A stretch of DNA of 64,000 nt from Pseudomonas chlororaphis (GTDB taxonomy: Bacteria > Pseudomonadota > Gammaproteobacteria > Pseudomonadales > Pseudomonadaceae). The DNA is taken from positions 558,001-622,000 of the forward strand of contig NZ_MOAL01000001.1 of the NCBI RefSeq assembly GCF_003731765.1, given 5' to 3'. Made by a program: the position numbers and the translations under genes. The notes beneath the pieces were generated by a model. It was given only the letters and a program-made list of their open reading frames with translations. It searched no databases and was not told where the DNA came from. Positions 1-7,615 of the stretch are shown piece after piece (within the stretch, counting starts at the first letter, position 1; each line of letters starts with the position of its first letter).

Positions 1-1
1 A

Positions 2-1711
2 CAGCCGGCGGCGCGGATCGTGCTCAGCCAGTACCGCGGGCTGTTCTACCTCAACGCCTACCAGGACCGTGGGTACCAGCAGCGGATCTACAAATCAGCG
101 CCGATACCGCTGTTCAGCCCCGAGGAGTTGCGCGCCTGCGTGTCGCCGGGCGAGTCGATCCAGGTCTCGGATAACTGGCCGCCCACTAATGAACTGGTGG
201 ATGGGATCAGCCTGACGCCCCTGAGCTTCGACTGCCGAAGCCCTTCGGAATGGCAACTCAACCAGCGTTATCTGCTGATTGACCAGCGCGACCCGCAACA
301 CCCTCTGCTGGCCATCAGTCACCGCCGGGACATGACGGACTTGAGCTTCACCCCGCTGCAGCCCGTCAACGCCGAGATCGAGCAACAGTGGCTGCTGGCC
401 TTGCAGCACTTTCCTCAATGGTTCCGGCCCTTTACCAGTGGCAAAGGCCCGATCACCTTCAATGCATACTCGGCACCGGCCGCGGAAGAGACCACCTGGA
501 AACAGTTCCGTGCGCTGCACGAGCAATTGCGCAAGGCCAAGGACAAAGGGCCGGGCATCCTCCAGGTCGAGGACTTCTTCGCCGTCCATGACTACCGCAC
601 CCTCGCCCCGGACCGCAGCGAGTACCCCGGGCTGCTCAACGACATTGCCTACTGGACCACCGAAGCCGGCCAACTGAAAACCGCCCGTCCCTGGCTGGCG
701 GAAGTGCTGCGCCGCGACCCCGGGCGCATGCCGACGTACCTCAACCTGGCGGACCTGGACTGGGCCCAGTTCGAGCAACGACCACAGGATAAACTCCACC
801 AGGGCCGGGCCATCGAGGGTTACCGGGTGTACTGCGGCCTGCGCCTGAAACGCCAGATGAGCATTCCGCCCAGGGTGCTCCAGCGCCTGGGCCTGAGCGC
901 CGCCAACCCGCAGGCGTGCCAGGGCTTCTGGCCGCTGGTGGCAGCGGTGGATGCCGGTGACGAAAGCGAAGTGCGGCGCTTGCTGGCCAGTGGCGTGAGT
1001 GGCGAGGTCATGGCCTTCGATGGGCGCAGCGCCCTGTTGCACGCGCTGGAGGCCCCGCACCTGGCGATCGCCCAACTGCTGCTGGACAACGGCGCCCAGA
1101 CCCGCGGCCATTACAACTACAGCACCCTGGCCATATTGGCCATGCGCCGCGACCTGCGAGACAGCCCTGACCTTCGCCAAGGCGTGCGCCTGAAGTTCCT
1201 GCTGGACGCTGGCGTGGCCATCGACGAGCAAGACAGCCAAGGCATGACGCCGCTGATGATTCTGGCCGAACAACAGCGCAATCTCGAAGGCTTCACCTGG
1301 CTGCTGCAGCACCCGCAGAAGCTCGACCTGCGCACCCTGAATGACGGTGAAACCGCGCTGTACCGGGCGTTCTGGGGCAACAACTACGCTGCCATGAGGC
1401 TCCTGATCGAGGCTGGGGCCGACCTCAACCTGAGCTATGGCCGTGGCACCTGCTATAACGAGCCCTTGGGTCAGAGCCTGCTGATGTTCGTCGCCGACAA
1501 GATTTCCCCGGATCAGGGCGCCCCCATCGTCAGCCGGCAGGAAACCCTGGACATGTTCACCCTGCTCCTGGAAAAGGGCGCCGATCCGAATGTTGGCCAG
1601 CACTGCGAGAAGAAGGGCCGGGCCCTGCTGCTGGAGATCATCGCCCGGAAAAAACGCGACGACATGCTCCAGGTCCTGCAACGCCTGGCTCCCCAGCCCG
1701 CCGCGAGCTGA
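2..1711 (+). CDS. Ankyrin-repeat protein, 5' end outside window
   Basis: The reading frame is open to the left edge of the window with no stop, and the first possible start inside is a GTG at 20, so the gene is probably cut by the window. The visible part is about 569 residues. The first 300 residues show no domain I recognise. From about residue 305 to the end there are helical repeats with ankyrin features, such as DGRSALLHALE, GMTPLMILAE, GETALYRAFWG and LLIEAGADLNL, plus a last repeat ending EKGADPNV. Ankyrin repeats mediate protein binding, so a partner-binding role is inferred; no catalytic motif is visible. A GC-rich hairpin follows the stop at 1709-1711. The unseen N-terminus could hold a signal peptide. 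Confidence 0.75.
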   Translation, partial: QPAARIVLSQYRGLFYLNAYQDRGYQQRIYKSAPIPLFSPEELRACVSPGESIQVSDNWPPTNELVDGISLTPLSFDCRSPSEWQLNQRYLLIDQRDPQHPLLAISHRRDMTDLSFTPLQPVNAEIEQQWLLALQHFPQWFRPFTSGKGPITFNAYSAPAAEETTWKQFRALHEQLRKAKDKGPGILQVEDFFAVHDYRTLAPDRSEYPGLLNDIAYWTTEAGQLKTARPWLAEVLRRDPGRMPTYLNLADLDWAQFEQRPQDKLHQGRAIEGYRVYCGLRLKRQMSIPPRVLQRLGLSAANPQACQGFWPLVAAVDAGDESEVRRLLASGVSGEVMAFDGRSALLHALEAPHLAIAQLLLDNGAQTRGHYNYSTLAILAMRRDLRDSPDLRQGVRLKFLLDAGVAIDEQDSQGMTPLMILAEQQRNLEGFTWLLQHPQKLDLRTLNDGETALYRAFWGNNYAAMRLLIEAGADLNLSYGRGTCYNEPLGQSLLMFVADKISPDQGAPIVSRQETLDMFTLLLEKGADPNVGQHCEKKGRALLLEIIARKKRDDMLQVLQRLAPQPAAS

Positions 1712-1782
1712 CACCGCTGGCGCCCCGCAATGGGGCGCCACGCCTCTTTAGGGGGCGAATTTCGGTCAAACACTTTGGCCAT
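1513..1782 (-). CDS. Candidate short gene start (conserved leader copy 1)
   Basis: On the minus strand an AGGGG ribosome-binding-like stretch lies 6 nt before ATG at 1782, which begins MAKVFDRNSPP. The same leader, start and first codons recur at 26526, where the product begins MANRDDRRSLP. The two share M, A, D, R, S and P at aligned positions, with the Ser and Pro codons differing only at the third base. From here the frame runs 89 codons antisense to the ankyrin gene and through its terminator hairpin, which makes the full length doubtful. It may be a real short protein whose end I cannot place, or a regulatory element upstream of aphA. Confidence 0.25.
   Translation of the reverse strand: MAKVFDRNSPPKEAWRPIAGRQRCQLAAGWGARRCRTWSMSSRFFRAMISSSRARPFFSQCWPTFGSAPFSRSRVNMSRVSCRLTMGAP
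1718..1740 (+). terminator. Hairpin after the ankyrin gene
   Basis: A perfect 9-bp stem (TGGCGCCCC paired with GGGGCGCCA) with a 5-nt loop begins 7 nt after the stop codon. The downstream CGCCTCTTTA is only weakly T-rich, so termination is likely but may be imperfect. Confidence 0.55.
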
Positions 1783-1873
1783 ATCGATCCCCTTTTGGCC
1801 TTTCCTGCCGTTCTCCGAAACCCCGCGCCCCGCAAGACTGTGACCCACCGAATCAGCCTGCGGAGAACAAGAA

Positions 1874-2905
1874 ATGCTGACGATCTACTCGGACGATCAC
1901 CACCTGCACCATGGCCGCTGCGAATTGATCGACGGCCAGCTCATGCCCTGCTTTGAAATGCCCTCCCGCGCCGACCATGTGTTGAGCCGCGTGCAAGCCC
2001 GCCAACTGGGCCCGGTGGAGGCGCCCAAGGACTTCGGCCTGGGTCCCATCGAGCGTATCCACAGCCGCGCTTACCTGGACTTCTTCAAGGGCGCCTGGGA
2101 CCGCTGGGCCGCCCAAGGCATCGACGGCGACCTGCTGCCCTTCACCTGGCCGGCCCGCACGTTGCGCCGGGTACTCCCCAGCAACCTGCACGGGCAACTG
2201 GGCTATTACAGTTTCGACGGCGGCGCACCGATCACCGCCGGCACCTGGCAAGCGGCCTACAGCGCGGCGCAAGTAGCGCTCACCGCCCAGGCCGCGATCC
2301 AGGCCGGCGCCCACAGCGCGTTTGCCCTGTGCCGACCACCGGGACACCACGCCGCCAGCGACTTGATGGGCGGCTACTGTTACCTGAACAACGCCGCCAT
2401 CGCCGCCCAGGCCTTTCTCGACCAAGGCCACGGTAAGGTCGCGATCCTTGACGTCGACTACCACCACGGCAATGGCACCCAGTCGATTTTCTATGAGCGC
2501 AGCGACGTGCTGTTCACCTCGATACACGGCCACCCGGAAGCGGAGTTCCCGTTCTTCCTCGGCTACGCGGACGAGCTCGGCGAAGGCCCGGGCGAAGGTT
2601 TCAACTTCAACTACCCTCTGGCCGCCGGCAGCGGCTGGGATGTATGGAGCGCAGCCCTGGAAGAGGCTTGCGCAGAGATCGCCCGCTACGGCGCCGACAT
2701 CATTGTCGTGTCCCTGGGTGTGGACACCTTCAAGGACGATCCGATCTCCCAGTTCAAGCTCGACAGCCCGGACTACCTGGCCATGGGCGAACGCATCGCC
2801 GCCCTCGGCAAGCCGACGCTGTTCGTTATGGAAGGCGGTTACGCGGTAGAAGAAATCGGCATCAACGCCGTGAACGTTCTCGAAGGTTTTCAACGCGCCC
2901 AATGA
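1874..2905 (+). CDS. aphA: Acetylpolyamine amidohydrolase (histone-deacetylase family)
   Basis: This 343-residue enzyme of the arginase/deacetylase superfamily should release acetate from acetylputrescine or acetylcadaverine in the cytoplasm. Family zinc and catalytic residues are visible: the His pair in CRPPGHHAASD, the Asp-x-His ligand in DVDYHHGNGTQS, the second Asp ligand in SLGVDTFKDDP, and the GGY glycine-tyrosine near the C-terminus (EGGYAVEE). The length matches bacterial AphA proteins. A GGAGAA ribosome-binding site precedes the ATG. The next gene, 12 nt downstream, encodes a polyamine-binding protein; I recall the same pair in P. aeruginosa (PA1409-PA1410). Together they suggest uptake and deacetylation of polyamines. 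The exact substrate is inferred from context. Confidence 0.9.
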   Translation: MLTIYSDDHHLHHGRCELIDGQLMPCFEMPSRADHVLSRVQARQLGPVEAPKDFGLGPIERIHSRAYLDFFKGAWDRWAAQGIDGDLLPFTWPARTLRRVLPSNLHGQLGYYSFDGGAPITAGTWQAAYSAAQVALTAQAAIQAGAHSAFALCRPPGHHAASDLMGGYCYLNNAAIAAQAFLDQGHGKVAILDVDYHHGNGTQSIFYERSDVLFTSIHGHPEAEFPFFLGYADELGEGPGEGFNFNYPLAAGSGWDVWSAALEEACAEIARYGADIIVVSLGVDTFKDDPISQFKLDSPDYLAMGERIAALGKPTLFVMEGGYAVEEIGINAVNVLEGFQRAQ

Positions 2906-2917
2906 GGGAATAGCAGC

Positions 2918-4018
2918 ATGAAACGATTCCAACGCCTGATCGTCCCAGCCCTCTGCGCCACCTTTGTCGGTGGCGCCGCGCACGCTGAAGAACGCACCCT
3001 GCGGGTCTACAACTGGTTCGACTACATCACCCCCAAGGCCCTGGACGACTTCAAGGCCCAGAACACCCAGACCAAGCTGGTGTACGACATCTTCGACACC
3101 AACGAAGCCCTGGAAGCCAAGCTGCTGACCGGTAACTCCGGCTACGACGTGGTGGTGCCGTCCAACGTATTCCTGGCCAAGCAGATCGAGGCCGGGGTGT
3201 TCCAGCCCCTGGACCGCAGCAAGCTGCCCAACTGGAACCACCTCGATCCCAAGCTGATGAAGCTGATCGAGGCCAACGACCCGGGCAACAAGTTCGCCGT
3301 GCCCTACATGTACGGGACCATCCTGATCGGCTTCAACCCGGACAAGGTCAAGGCCGCCCTCGGCGACAAGGCCCCGGTGGACAGCTGGGACCTGATTTTC
3401 AAGGAAGAGAACATCAGCAAGCTCAAGCAGTGCGGCGTGGCCCTGCTCGACTCGCCATCAGAGATCCTGCCCCTGGCCTTGCAGCACCTGGGCCTGGACC
3501 CCAACAGCAAAAAGCCGGCGGACTACGCCAAGGCTGAAGCGCTGTTGATGAAGATCCGGCCGTACATCACTTACTTCCACTCCTCGAAGTACATGGCGGA
3601 CATCGCCAATGGCGACATCTGCGTGGCGGTGGGTTACTCGGGGAGCTTTTCCCAGGCCGCCAACCGCGCCAAGGAAGCCAAGAATGGCGTGACCGTGGAC
3701 ATGCGTCTGCCCAAGGAAGGCGCGCCGATCTGGTTCGACATGCTGGCGATCCCCAAAGGCGCGAAGAACCCGGAAGATGCCTACACCTTTATCAACTACC
3801 TGCTGCAGCCCCAGGTGATTGCCCCGGTCAGCGACTTTGTCGGCTACCCGAACCCGAACAAGGACGCCACCGAGCTGGTCGACCCGGCGATCCGCAATAA
3901 CCCCAACCTGTACCCCACCGAAGCGGCGATGGGCACCCTCTACACCCTGCAACCCTTGCCCCGCGACGCCGAACGCGCCCGGACCCGAGCCTGGACCAAA
4001 ATCAAATCCGGAACCTGA
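2918..4018 (+). CDS. Polyamine ABC transporter periplasmic binding protein (PotF/SpuD type)
   Basis: This 366-residue protein has a Sec signal peptide (about residues 1-23, ending AAHA) followed by LRVYNWFDYITPKALDDF, the hallmark start of PotD/PotF-type spermidine/putrescine binding proteins. It should bind a polyamine in the periplasm and deliver it to an inner-membrane PotHI-like transporter. No permease or ATPase gene is adjacent, so it must borrow one encoded elsewhere. It is probably co-transcribed with aphA, 12 nt upstream. Ligand (putrescine, spermidine or acetylated forms) cannot be read from the sequence. A hairpin (GGCCGCT/AGCGGCC, 4035-4053) follows the stop but has no T-run. Confidence 0.88.
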   Translation: MKRFQRLIVPALCATFVGGAAHAEERTLRVYNWFDYITPKALDDFKAQNTQTKLVYDIFDTNEALEAKLLTGNSGYDVVVPSNVFLAKQIEAGVFQPLDRSKLPNWNHLDPKLMKLIEANDPGNKFAVPYMYGTILIGFNPDKVKAALGDKAPVDSWDLIFKEENISKLKQCGVALLDSPSEILPLALQHLGLDPNSKKPADYAKAEALLMKIRPYITYFHSSKYMADIANGDICVAVGYSGSFSQAANRAKEAKNGVTVDMRLPKEGAPIWFDMLAIPKGAKNPEDAYTFINYLLQPQVIAPVSDFVGYPNPNKDATELVDPAIRNNPNLYPTEAAMGTLYTLQPLPRDAERARTRAWTKIKSGT

Positions 4019-4114
4019 CGCCCATTTGTTGGGGGGCCGCTGCAAGAGCGGCCGGGGGGCGTTGTGCTTGCCAGCGATAGCGCCCCTGAGACCGCTGCAA
4101 ACCCACGGGCCTTA

Positions 4115-4136
4115 CCGCCGGCAAGCCGGCGCCTAC
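4115..4136. repeat. REP element
   Basis: CCGCCGGCAAGCCGGCGCCTAC is the inverted form of the REP core seen elsewhere in the window (10308, 15281, 21719, 33421). It lies between convergent potF-like and mocR-like genes and overlaps the last codons of the latter. Confidence 0.7.
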
Positions 4137-5683
4137 CGGGTCCAGGCGTTGCGCAGGCGGGCCAGGGCGGACTGGATGTCGGTTTCGGGCACGGCAGCAA
4201 AACCCAGCACCAGCCCCGCTCGCTGATCCACGGGCAACTCCGAATCCGGCAACCAGTAGCGGCTGAGGCCACTGATTTCCACGTCGACCTCGGCCGCCTG
4301 GGCCACCAAGGCTTGCTCGCGGGCCAGGCTGGCCACCGGGATGGTCAGGTGCAACCCCGCCGCCACCGTCGGCAATGCGCCCACGCCAGGGATATCCACA
4401 GGCCAACCGGCCAGCAAGGTATTGCGTCGGCTCAGCGCCGCCCGCCGCATGCGGCGGATGTGCCGCTGAAAATGCCCGGCGGCCATGAATTCGGCCATCA
4501 CCACTTGGGTGCTGACTTCCGAATGCCGTACATCCACTGCCCGACGCTGGGCAAAGGCCTGCACCAGCCCCGGCGGCAGCACCAGGTAACCCAGGCGCAG
4601 GGCCGGGAACGCCACCTTGCCGAAGGTGCCGACGTAAATCACCCGCCCCTGGCGATCCAGCGCAGCCAACGGCGCCAGGGGCGCACCGCTGTAACGGTAC
4701 TCGCCGTCGTAGTCGTCCTCGACGATCCAGCCCTGGGTACGCTCGGCCCAGGCCAGCAGCTCCAGGCGCCGGGCCAGGCTCATGATGACCCCCGTGGGGT
4801 ACTGGTGGGACGGCGTGACGTAGGCCAGCCGACAGTGCTCCAGGCGGTTCAGCGCCTGACAGTCGATACCCTCCTGGTCCACCGCCACGCCACGCAATTG
4901 CGCCCCGGCAATCGCGAACGCATGACCGGCCGCGCGGTAGCCGGGGTTTTCCACAGCCACGGCGTCGCCGGGCTCCACCAGCAGCTGTGCACAAAGGCTA
5001 ATGCCCTGCTGCGCGCCACTGGTGATCACAATTTGTTCAGCGCTGCATTGCAGCCCCCGCGAGCTGCGCAAATACGCCGCGATCATGCCGCGCAAGCGGC
5101 TGTCCCCGGCAGAGTCGCCGTAGCACAACTGGCGCAGGTCGGGTTTGCGCCAGAAAGCCGCGTTCAGCTTGGCCCAGACCTCGAACGGGAACAGGTCGAA
5201 GGCTGGAATACCCACGCGAAACGCCCGTGGCGGACCACTGGGCGGCAGGCTCAATTGGTGCTGTTCCACACGCTGCAAAGCGCCGCCGTGGATAACTTTA
5301 CTGGATGTAATCCCAGGTAACTCCGTCGATTTTGTGGATAACCCTGTGGGTAAGCCTGTTGAAAACCCTGTGGATACTTTTGTGGATAGTTTTTTGATCG
5401 GCAGGCGGGTTTCCGGCAATTGGGCCACATAGGTGCCGTCACCGACGCGGCCTTCGATAAAGCCTTCGGCGTACAACTGGTCGTAGGCCCGCACCACGCT
5501 GTTGCGGGAAATCCCCAGGGCCGCGGCCAGGTCGCGGCTGGCCGGCAGTCGCGTACCGCTGGCCAGGCGCCCGTCCAGCACCCGCAAACGCAGGGCCTGG
5601 TACAGCTGGCGACTAAGGCCCTGGCGCCGGTCGAGTTCGATACCGGCCGGGTTGAAAGACAACGGCAGCGATGGGCTGTTCAT
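4133..5683 (-). CDS. MocR-type GntR regulator with aminotransferase domain
   Basis: This 516-residue protein has a GntR winged helix (residues about 12-85, including ASRDLAAALGISRNSVVRAYDQL), a Ser/Thr/Gly-rich linker (about 95-125) and a class I aminotransferase-like domain to the C-terminus. The PLP lysine is recognisable in VGTFGKVAFPALRLGYL. MocR regulators sense PLP or a PLP adduct and usually control a divergent gene; here that is the PaiB-like/GNAT set at 5787. The linker is encoded by a 12-nt tandem repeat made of DnaA-box-like sequence (see 5333-5389), so linker length may differ between strains. Target and ligand are unknown. Confidence 0.88.
   Translation of the reverse strand: MNSPSLPLSFNPAGIELDRRQGLSRQLYQALRLRVLDGRLASGTRLPASRDLAAALGISRNSVVRAYDQLYAEGFIEGRVGDGTYVAQLPETRLPIKKLSTKVSTGFSTGLPTGLSTKSTELPGITSSKVIHGGALQRVEQHQLSLPPSGPPRAFRVGIPAFDLFPFEVWAKLNAAFWRKPDLRQLCYGDSAGDSRLRGMIAAYLRSSRGLQCSAEQIVITSGAQQGISLCAQLLVEPGDAVAVENPGYRAAGHAFAIAGAQLRGVAVDQEGIDCQALNRLEHCRLAYVTPSHQYPTGVIMSLARRLELLAWAERTQGWIVEDDYDGEYRYSGAPLAPLAALDRQGRVIYVGTFGKVAFPALRLGYLVLPPGLVQAFAQRRAVDVRHSEVSTQVVMAEFMAAGHFQRHIRRMRRAALSRRNTLLAGWPVDIPGVGALPTVAAGLHLTIPVASLAREQALVAQAAEVDVEISGLSRYWLPDSELPVDQRAGLVLGFAAVPETDIQSALARLRNAWTR
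5333..5389. repeat. 12-nt tandem repeat with DnaA-box-like unit
   Basis: Five units start at 5333, 5345, 5357, 5369 and 5381, each 12 nt apart: TGTGGATAA, TGTGGGTAA, TGTTGAAAA, TGTGGATAC and TGTGGATAG followed by CCC, GCC or TTT. The first is a perfect DnaA box (reverse complement TTATCCACA). A further near match, CGTGGATAA, is at 5287. The repeat is in frame with the mocR-like gene and encodes a repeated four-residue unit (STGL-like) in the interdomain linker. Confidence 0.8.
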
Positions 5684-5700
5684 GGCGGGAACCTGAATGA

Positions 5701-5750
5701 TTGGACCTATGAAATAGACCCTAGATGGCTCTTACAACAGACCATTAGCC
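5701..5750. promoter_or_regulatory. Divergent control region of mocR-like and paiB-like genes
   Basis: The 103-nt gap between divergent starts is AT-richer than its surroundings and contains three same-orientation GACC motifs (5704, 5717, 5740; contexts TTGGACCTAT, ATAGACCCTA, ACAGACCATT). MocR proteins often bind direct repeats in such gaps, so these are candidate half-sites. This is inference only. Confidence 0.25.
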
Positions 5751-5786
5751 TGCCTAGGATGCAGCCATTCGCCAAGGATATTTTCC

Positions 5787-6410
5787 ATGTACCTACCCCG
5801 CGCCTTTGCCGAGGACGATCTGTCCACGTTGCAACAACTGATCAGCGAAACCCGCCTCGCAACCCTGGTGACCCATGGCGCGCTGGGCCTGCAAGCCAGC
5901 CACTTGCCCCTGCTGCTGCGCCCTGAACAGGGCCCCAATGGCACCCTCTACGGGCACCTGGCCCGGGCCAACCCGCAGTGCCAGGAATTGGCCAACGGCG
6001 CCGAGGCATTGGTGATTTTTGCCGGTGCGGAGGCCTACGTCAGCCCGGGCTTTTACCCGAGCAAGGCGGAGCACGGCAAAGTGGTGCCCACCTGGAATTA
6101 CGTGGCGGTGCATGCCTACGGCAACCCCGAGGTGTTCAGCGATGCCCCGCGCCTGCTGGCGTTGGTCAGCGGCCTGACCGACCGCCACGAAGCCGGGCGT
6201 GCCCAGCCCTGGCAGGTCAGCGATGCCCCCGCCGACTACATCGACGGCATGCTCAAGGCCATCGTCGGTTTCGCGTTGCCGATCCAGCGCCTGGAAGGCA
6301 AACGCAAACTCAGCCAGAACCGCACCCCGGCTGACATGGCCGGGGTGCGCGAGGGCCTGGCCGCCAGTACCGATCCCCGTGACCAACAACTTTCCCACCT
6401 GATGCGCTAA
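5787..6410 (+). CDS. FMN-binding split-barrel regulator, PaiB-like
   Basis: This 207-residue protein starts MYLPRAFAEDDLSTLQQLI and contains LVTHGALGLQASHLPLLL and HGKVVPTWNYVAVHAYG, features of the PaiB/FMN-binding negative transcriptional regulator family. Length is normal for the family (about 200-210). The family folds as a flavin-reductase-like split barrel and probably binds FMN; B. subtilis PaiB is reported as a repressor of sporulation and protease genes, but the role in Pseudomonas is unclear. It is divergent from the MocR-type regulator, its likely controller. Two acetyltransferases follow closely (9 and 17 nt spacings), suggesting one operon, reminiscent of the paiA (acetyltransferase)-paiB pairing. 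Confidence 0.85.
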   Translation: MYLPRAFAEDDLSTLQQLISETRLATLVTHGALGLQASHLPLLLRPEQGPNGTLYGHLARANPQCQELANGAEALVIFAGAEAYVSPGFYPSKAEHGKVVPTWNYVAVHAYGNPEVFSDAPRLLALVSGLTDRHEAGRAQPWQVSDAPADYIDGMLKAIVGFALPIQRLEGKRKLSQNRTPADMAGVREGLAASTDPRDQQLSHLMR

Positions 6411-6419
6411 GGAACTTGC

Positions 6420-6866
6420 ATGAGCCAGATTCAGATCCGCCCCGTCACCCCTGCTGATCACGCCGCCTGGCTGCCGCTGTGGCAGGCCTACTTGCGCTTC
6501 TACAACACCGAGCTGCCCGAGGCCGTCACCCAAAGCACCTGGCAGCGCTTGCTCGATGCCAGCGAGCCGACCCACGCCGCCCTGGCCTGGGATGGCGAAC
6601 AAGCGGTGGGCCTGGTGCATTTCATCTACCATCGCTCGAACTGGAGCATCGAGAACTCCTGCTACCTGCAGGACCTGCTGGTGGCCCCTGAGCAACGGGG
6701 CACCGGTGTAGGCCGGCAACTGATCGAATTCGTCTACGCCCAGGCCAAGGCCGATGGCTGCTGCAAGGTCCATTGGTTGACCCACGAAACCAATGCCACG
6801 GCCATCCAGCTCTACGAGCGCATTGCCGAGCGCCCGGGCTTCATCCAGTTTCGCAAAAGCCTTTAA
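6420..6866 (+). CDS. GNAT-family N-acetyltransferase
   Basis: This 148-residue single-domain protein carries the GNAT acetyl-CoA loop in YLQDLLVAPEQRGTGVGRQLIEFV (Q/R-x-x-G-x-G/A form) and a C-terminal TNATAIQLYERIAERPGFIQF motif typical of small-molecule or N-terminal acetyltransferases. It lies 9 nt after the PaiB-like gene and shares its orientation, so co-expression under the MocR-type regulator is likely. The substrate cannot be told; a polyamine substrate is possible by analogy with PaiA but unproven. Confidence 0.85.
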   Translation: MSQIQIRPVTPADHAAWLPLWQAYLRFYNTELPEAVTQSTWQRLLDASEPTHAALAWDGEQAVGLVHFIYHRSNWSIENSCYLQDLLVAPEQRGTGVGRQLIEFVYAQAKADGCCKVHWLTHETNATAIQLYERIAERPGFIQFRKSL

Positions 6867-6883
6867 GGCTCAAGGAGAGCAAT

Positions 6884-7552
6884 ATGTCGACGTCACTCGC
6901 CGATTGGAAAGGGGCCCCGCTGCCTTCGGCCACCCTGCTGCAAGGGCGCTTTATCCGCCTGGAAAAACTGGACCCGGCGCGCCACGGCGACGGCCTTTGG
7001 CAAGCCCTCGAAGGCCCCGGCGCCGACCCCAAGTTGTGGGACTACCTGCCGTATGGCCCGTTCGAGCGCGCCCCGTTCGATGCCTGGCTGGCCAACCACG
7101 CGGCCAACAGCGACCCGTACTTTTTCTGCGTGGTCGACCAGGCCAGCGGTGAGGTCCAGGGCATGCTCAGCCTGATGTCCATCGTCGCCGCCCAGGGGCG
7201 TATCGAGATTGGCCATGTGACCTTCGGCGCGCCCATGCAGCGCTCGCCGAAAAGCACCGAGGCGGTCTATCTGCTGGCCAAGGAAGCCTTCGCCATGGGT
7301 TACCGGCGCCTGGAGTGGAAATGCAACAACGACAACGCCCGCTCGCGCTATGCCGCGGAACGCCTGGGGTTCAGTTTTGAAGGGGTGTTTCGCCAGCACA
7401 TGGTGGTCAAGGGCCAGAACCGTGACACGGCCTGGTACTCGATCCTGGACTCGGAATGGCCGGCGATTGCCAAGGGTTTCGAACAGTGGCTGAGCGATGA
7501 GAACCAGAGCGGTTCGGGACAGATCCAAACCCTGGCGCAATGCCGGGGCTAG
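6884..7552 (+). CDS. GNAT-family N-acetyltransferase, RimJ/RimL type
   Basis: The ATG at 6884 was chosen because a strong AAGGAGA lies 7 nt upstream and the product then starts MSTSLADWKGAPLPSA; a longer frame would overlap the preceding gene. The 222-residue product has the RimJ/L-like order: an N-terminal LEKLDPARHGDGL segment, a core with GRIEIGHVTFGAPMQRSPKSTEAVYLL, and RRLEWKCNNDNARSRYAAERLGFSFEGVFRQH, characteristic of this branch. It probably acetylates an amino group of a protein N-terminus or small molecule; the substrate is unknown. It is the third gene of the paiB-like operon. Confidence 0.85.
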   Translation: MSTSLADWKGAPLPSATLLQGRFIRLEKLDPARHGDGLWQALEGPGADPKLWDYLPYGPFERAPFDAWLANHAANSDPYFFCVVDQASGEVQGMLSLMSIVAAQGRIEIGHVTFGAPMQRSPKSTEAVYLLAKEAFAMGYRRLEWKCNNDNARSRYAAERLGFSFEGVFRQHMVVKGQNRDTAWYSILDSEWPAIAKGFEQWLSDENQSGSGQIQTLAQCRG

Positions 7553-7615
7553 ACCGAACAACGGTATGACCGACCAAGGCAACGCCAGGCGGCGTTGCCT
7601 TGGTCGGCGAAGGGC

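Noticed and set aside
95..1741. 548-codon open frame on the minus strand opposite the ankyrin gene
   Set aside because: It is a GC-bias shadow with no domain and no suitable start; the plus-strand frame has ankyrin repeats. Similar long antisense frames opposite pycB (10584-12353), pycA and uvrD were rejected for the same reason.
4064..5320. 418-codon plus-strand frame opposite the MocR-type gene
   Set aside because: No recognised domain; the minus-strand frame has both GntR and aminotransferase motifs.
5333..5389. Possible oriC because of DnaA-box array
   Set aside because: The array lies within a coding region, has no AT-rich unwinding element beside it, and dnaA, rpmH or other origin genes are absent from the window.
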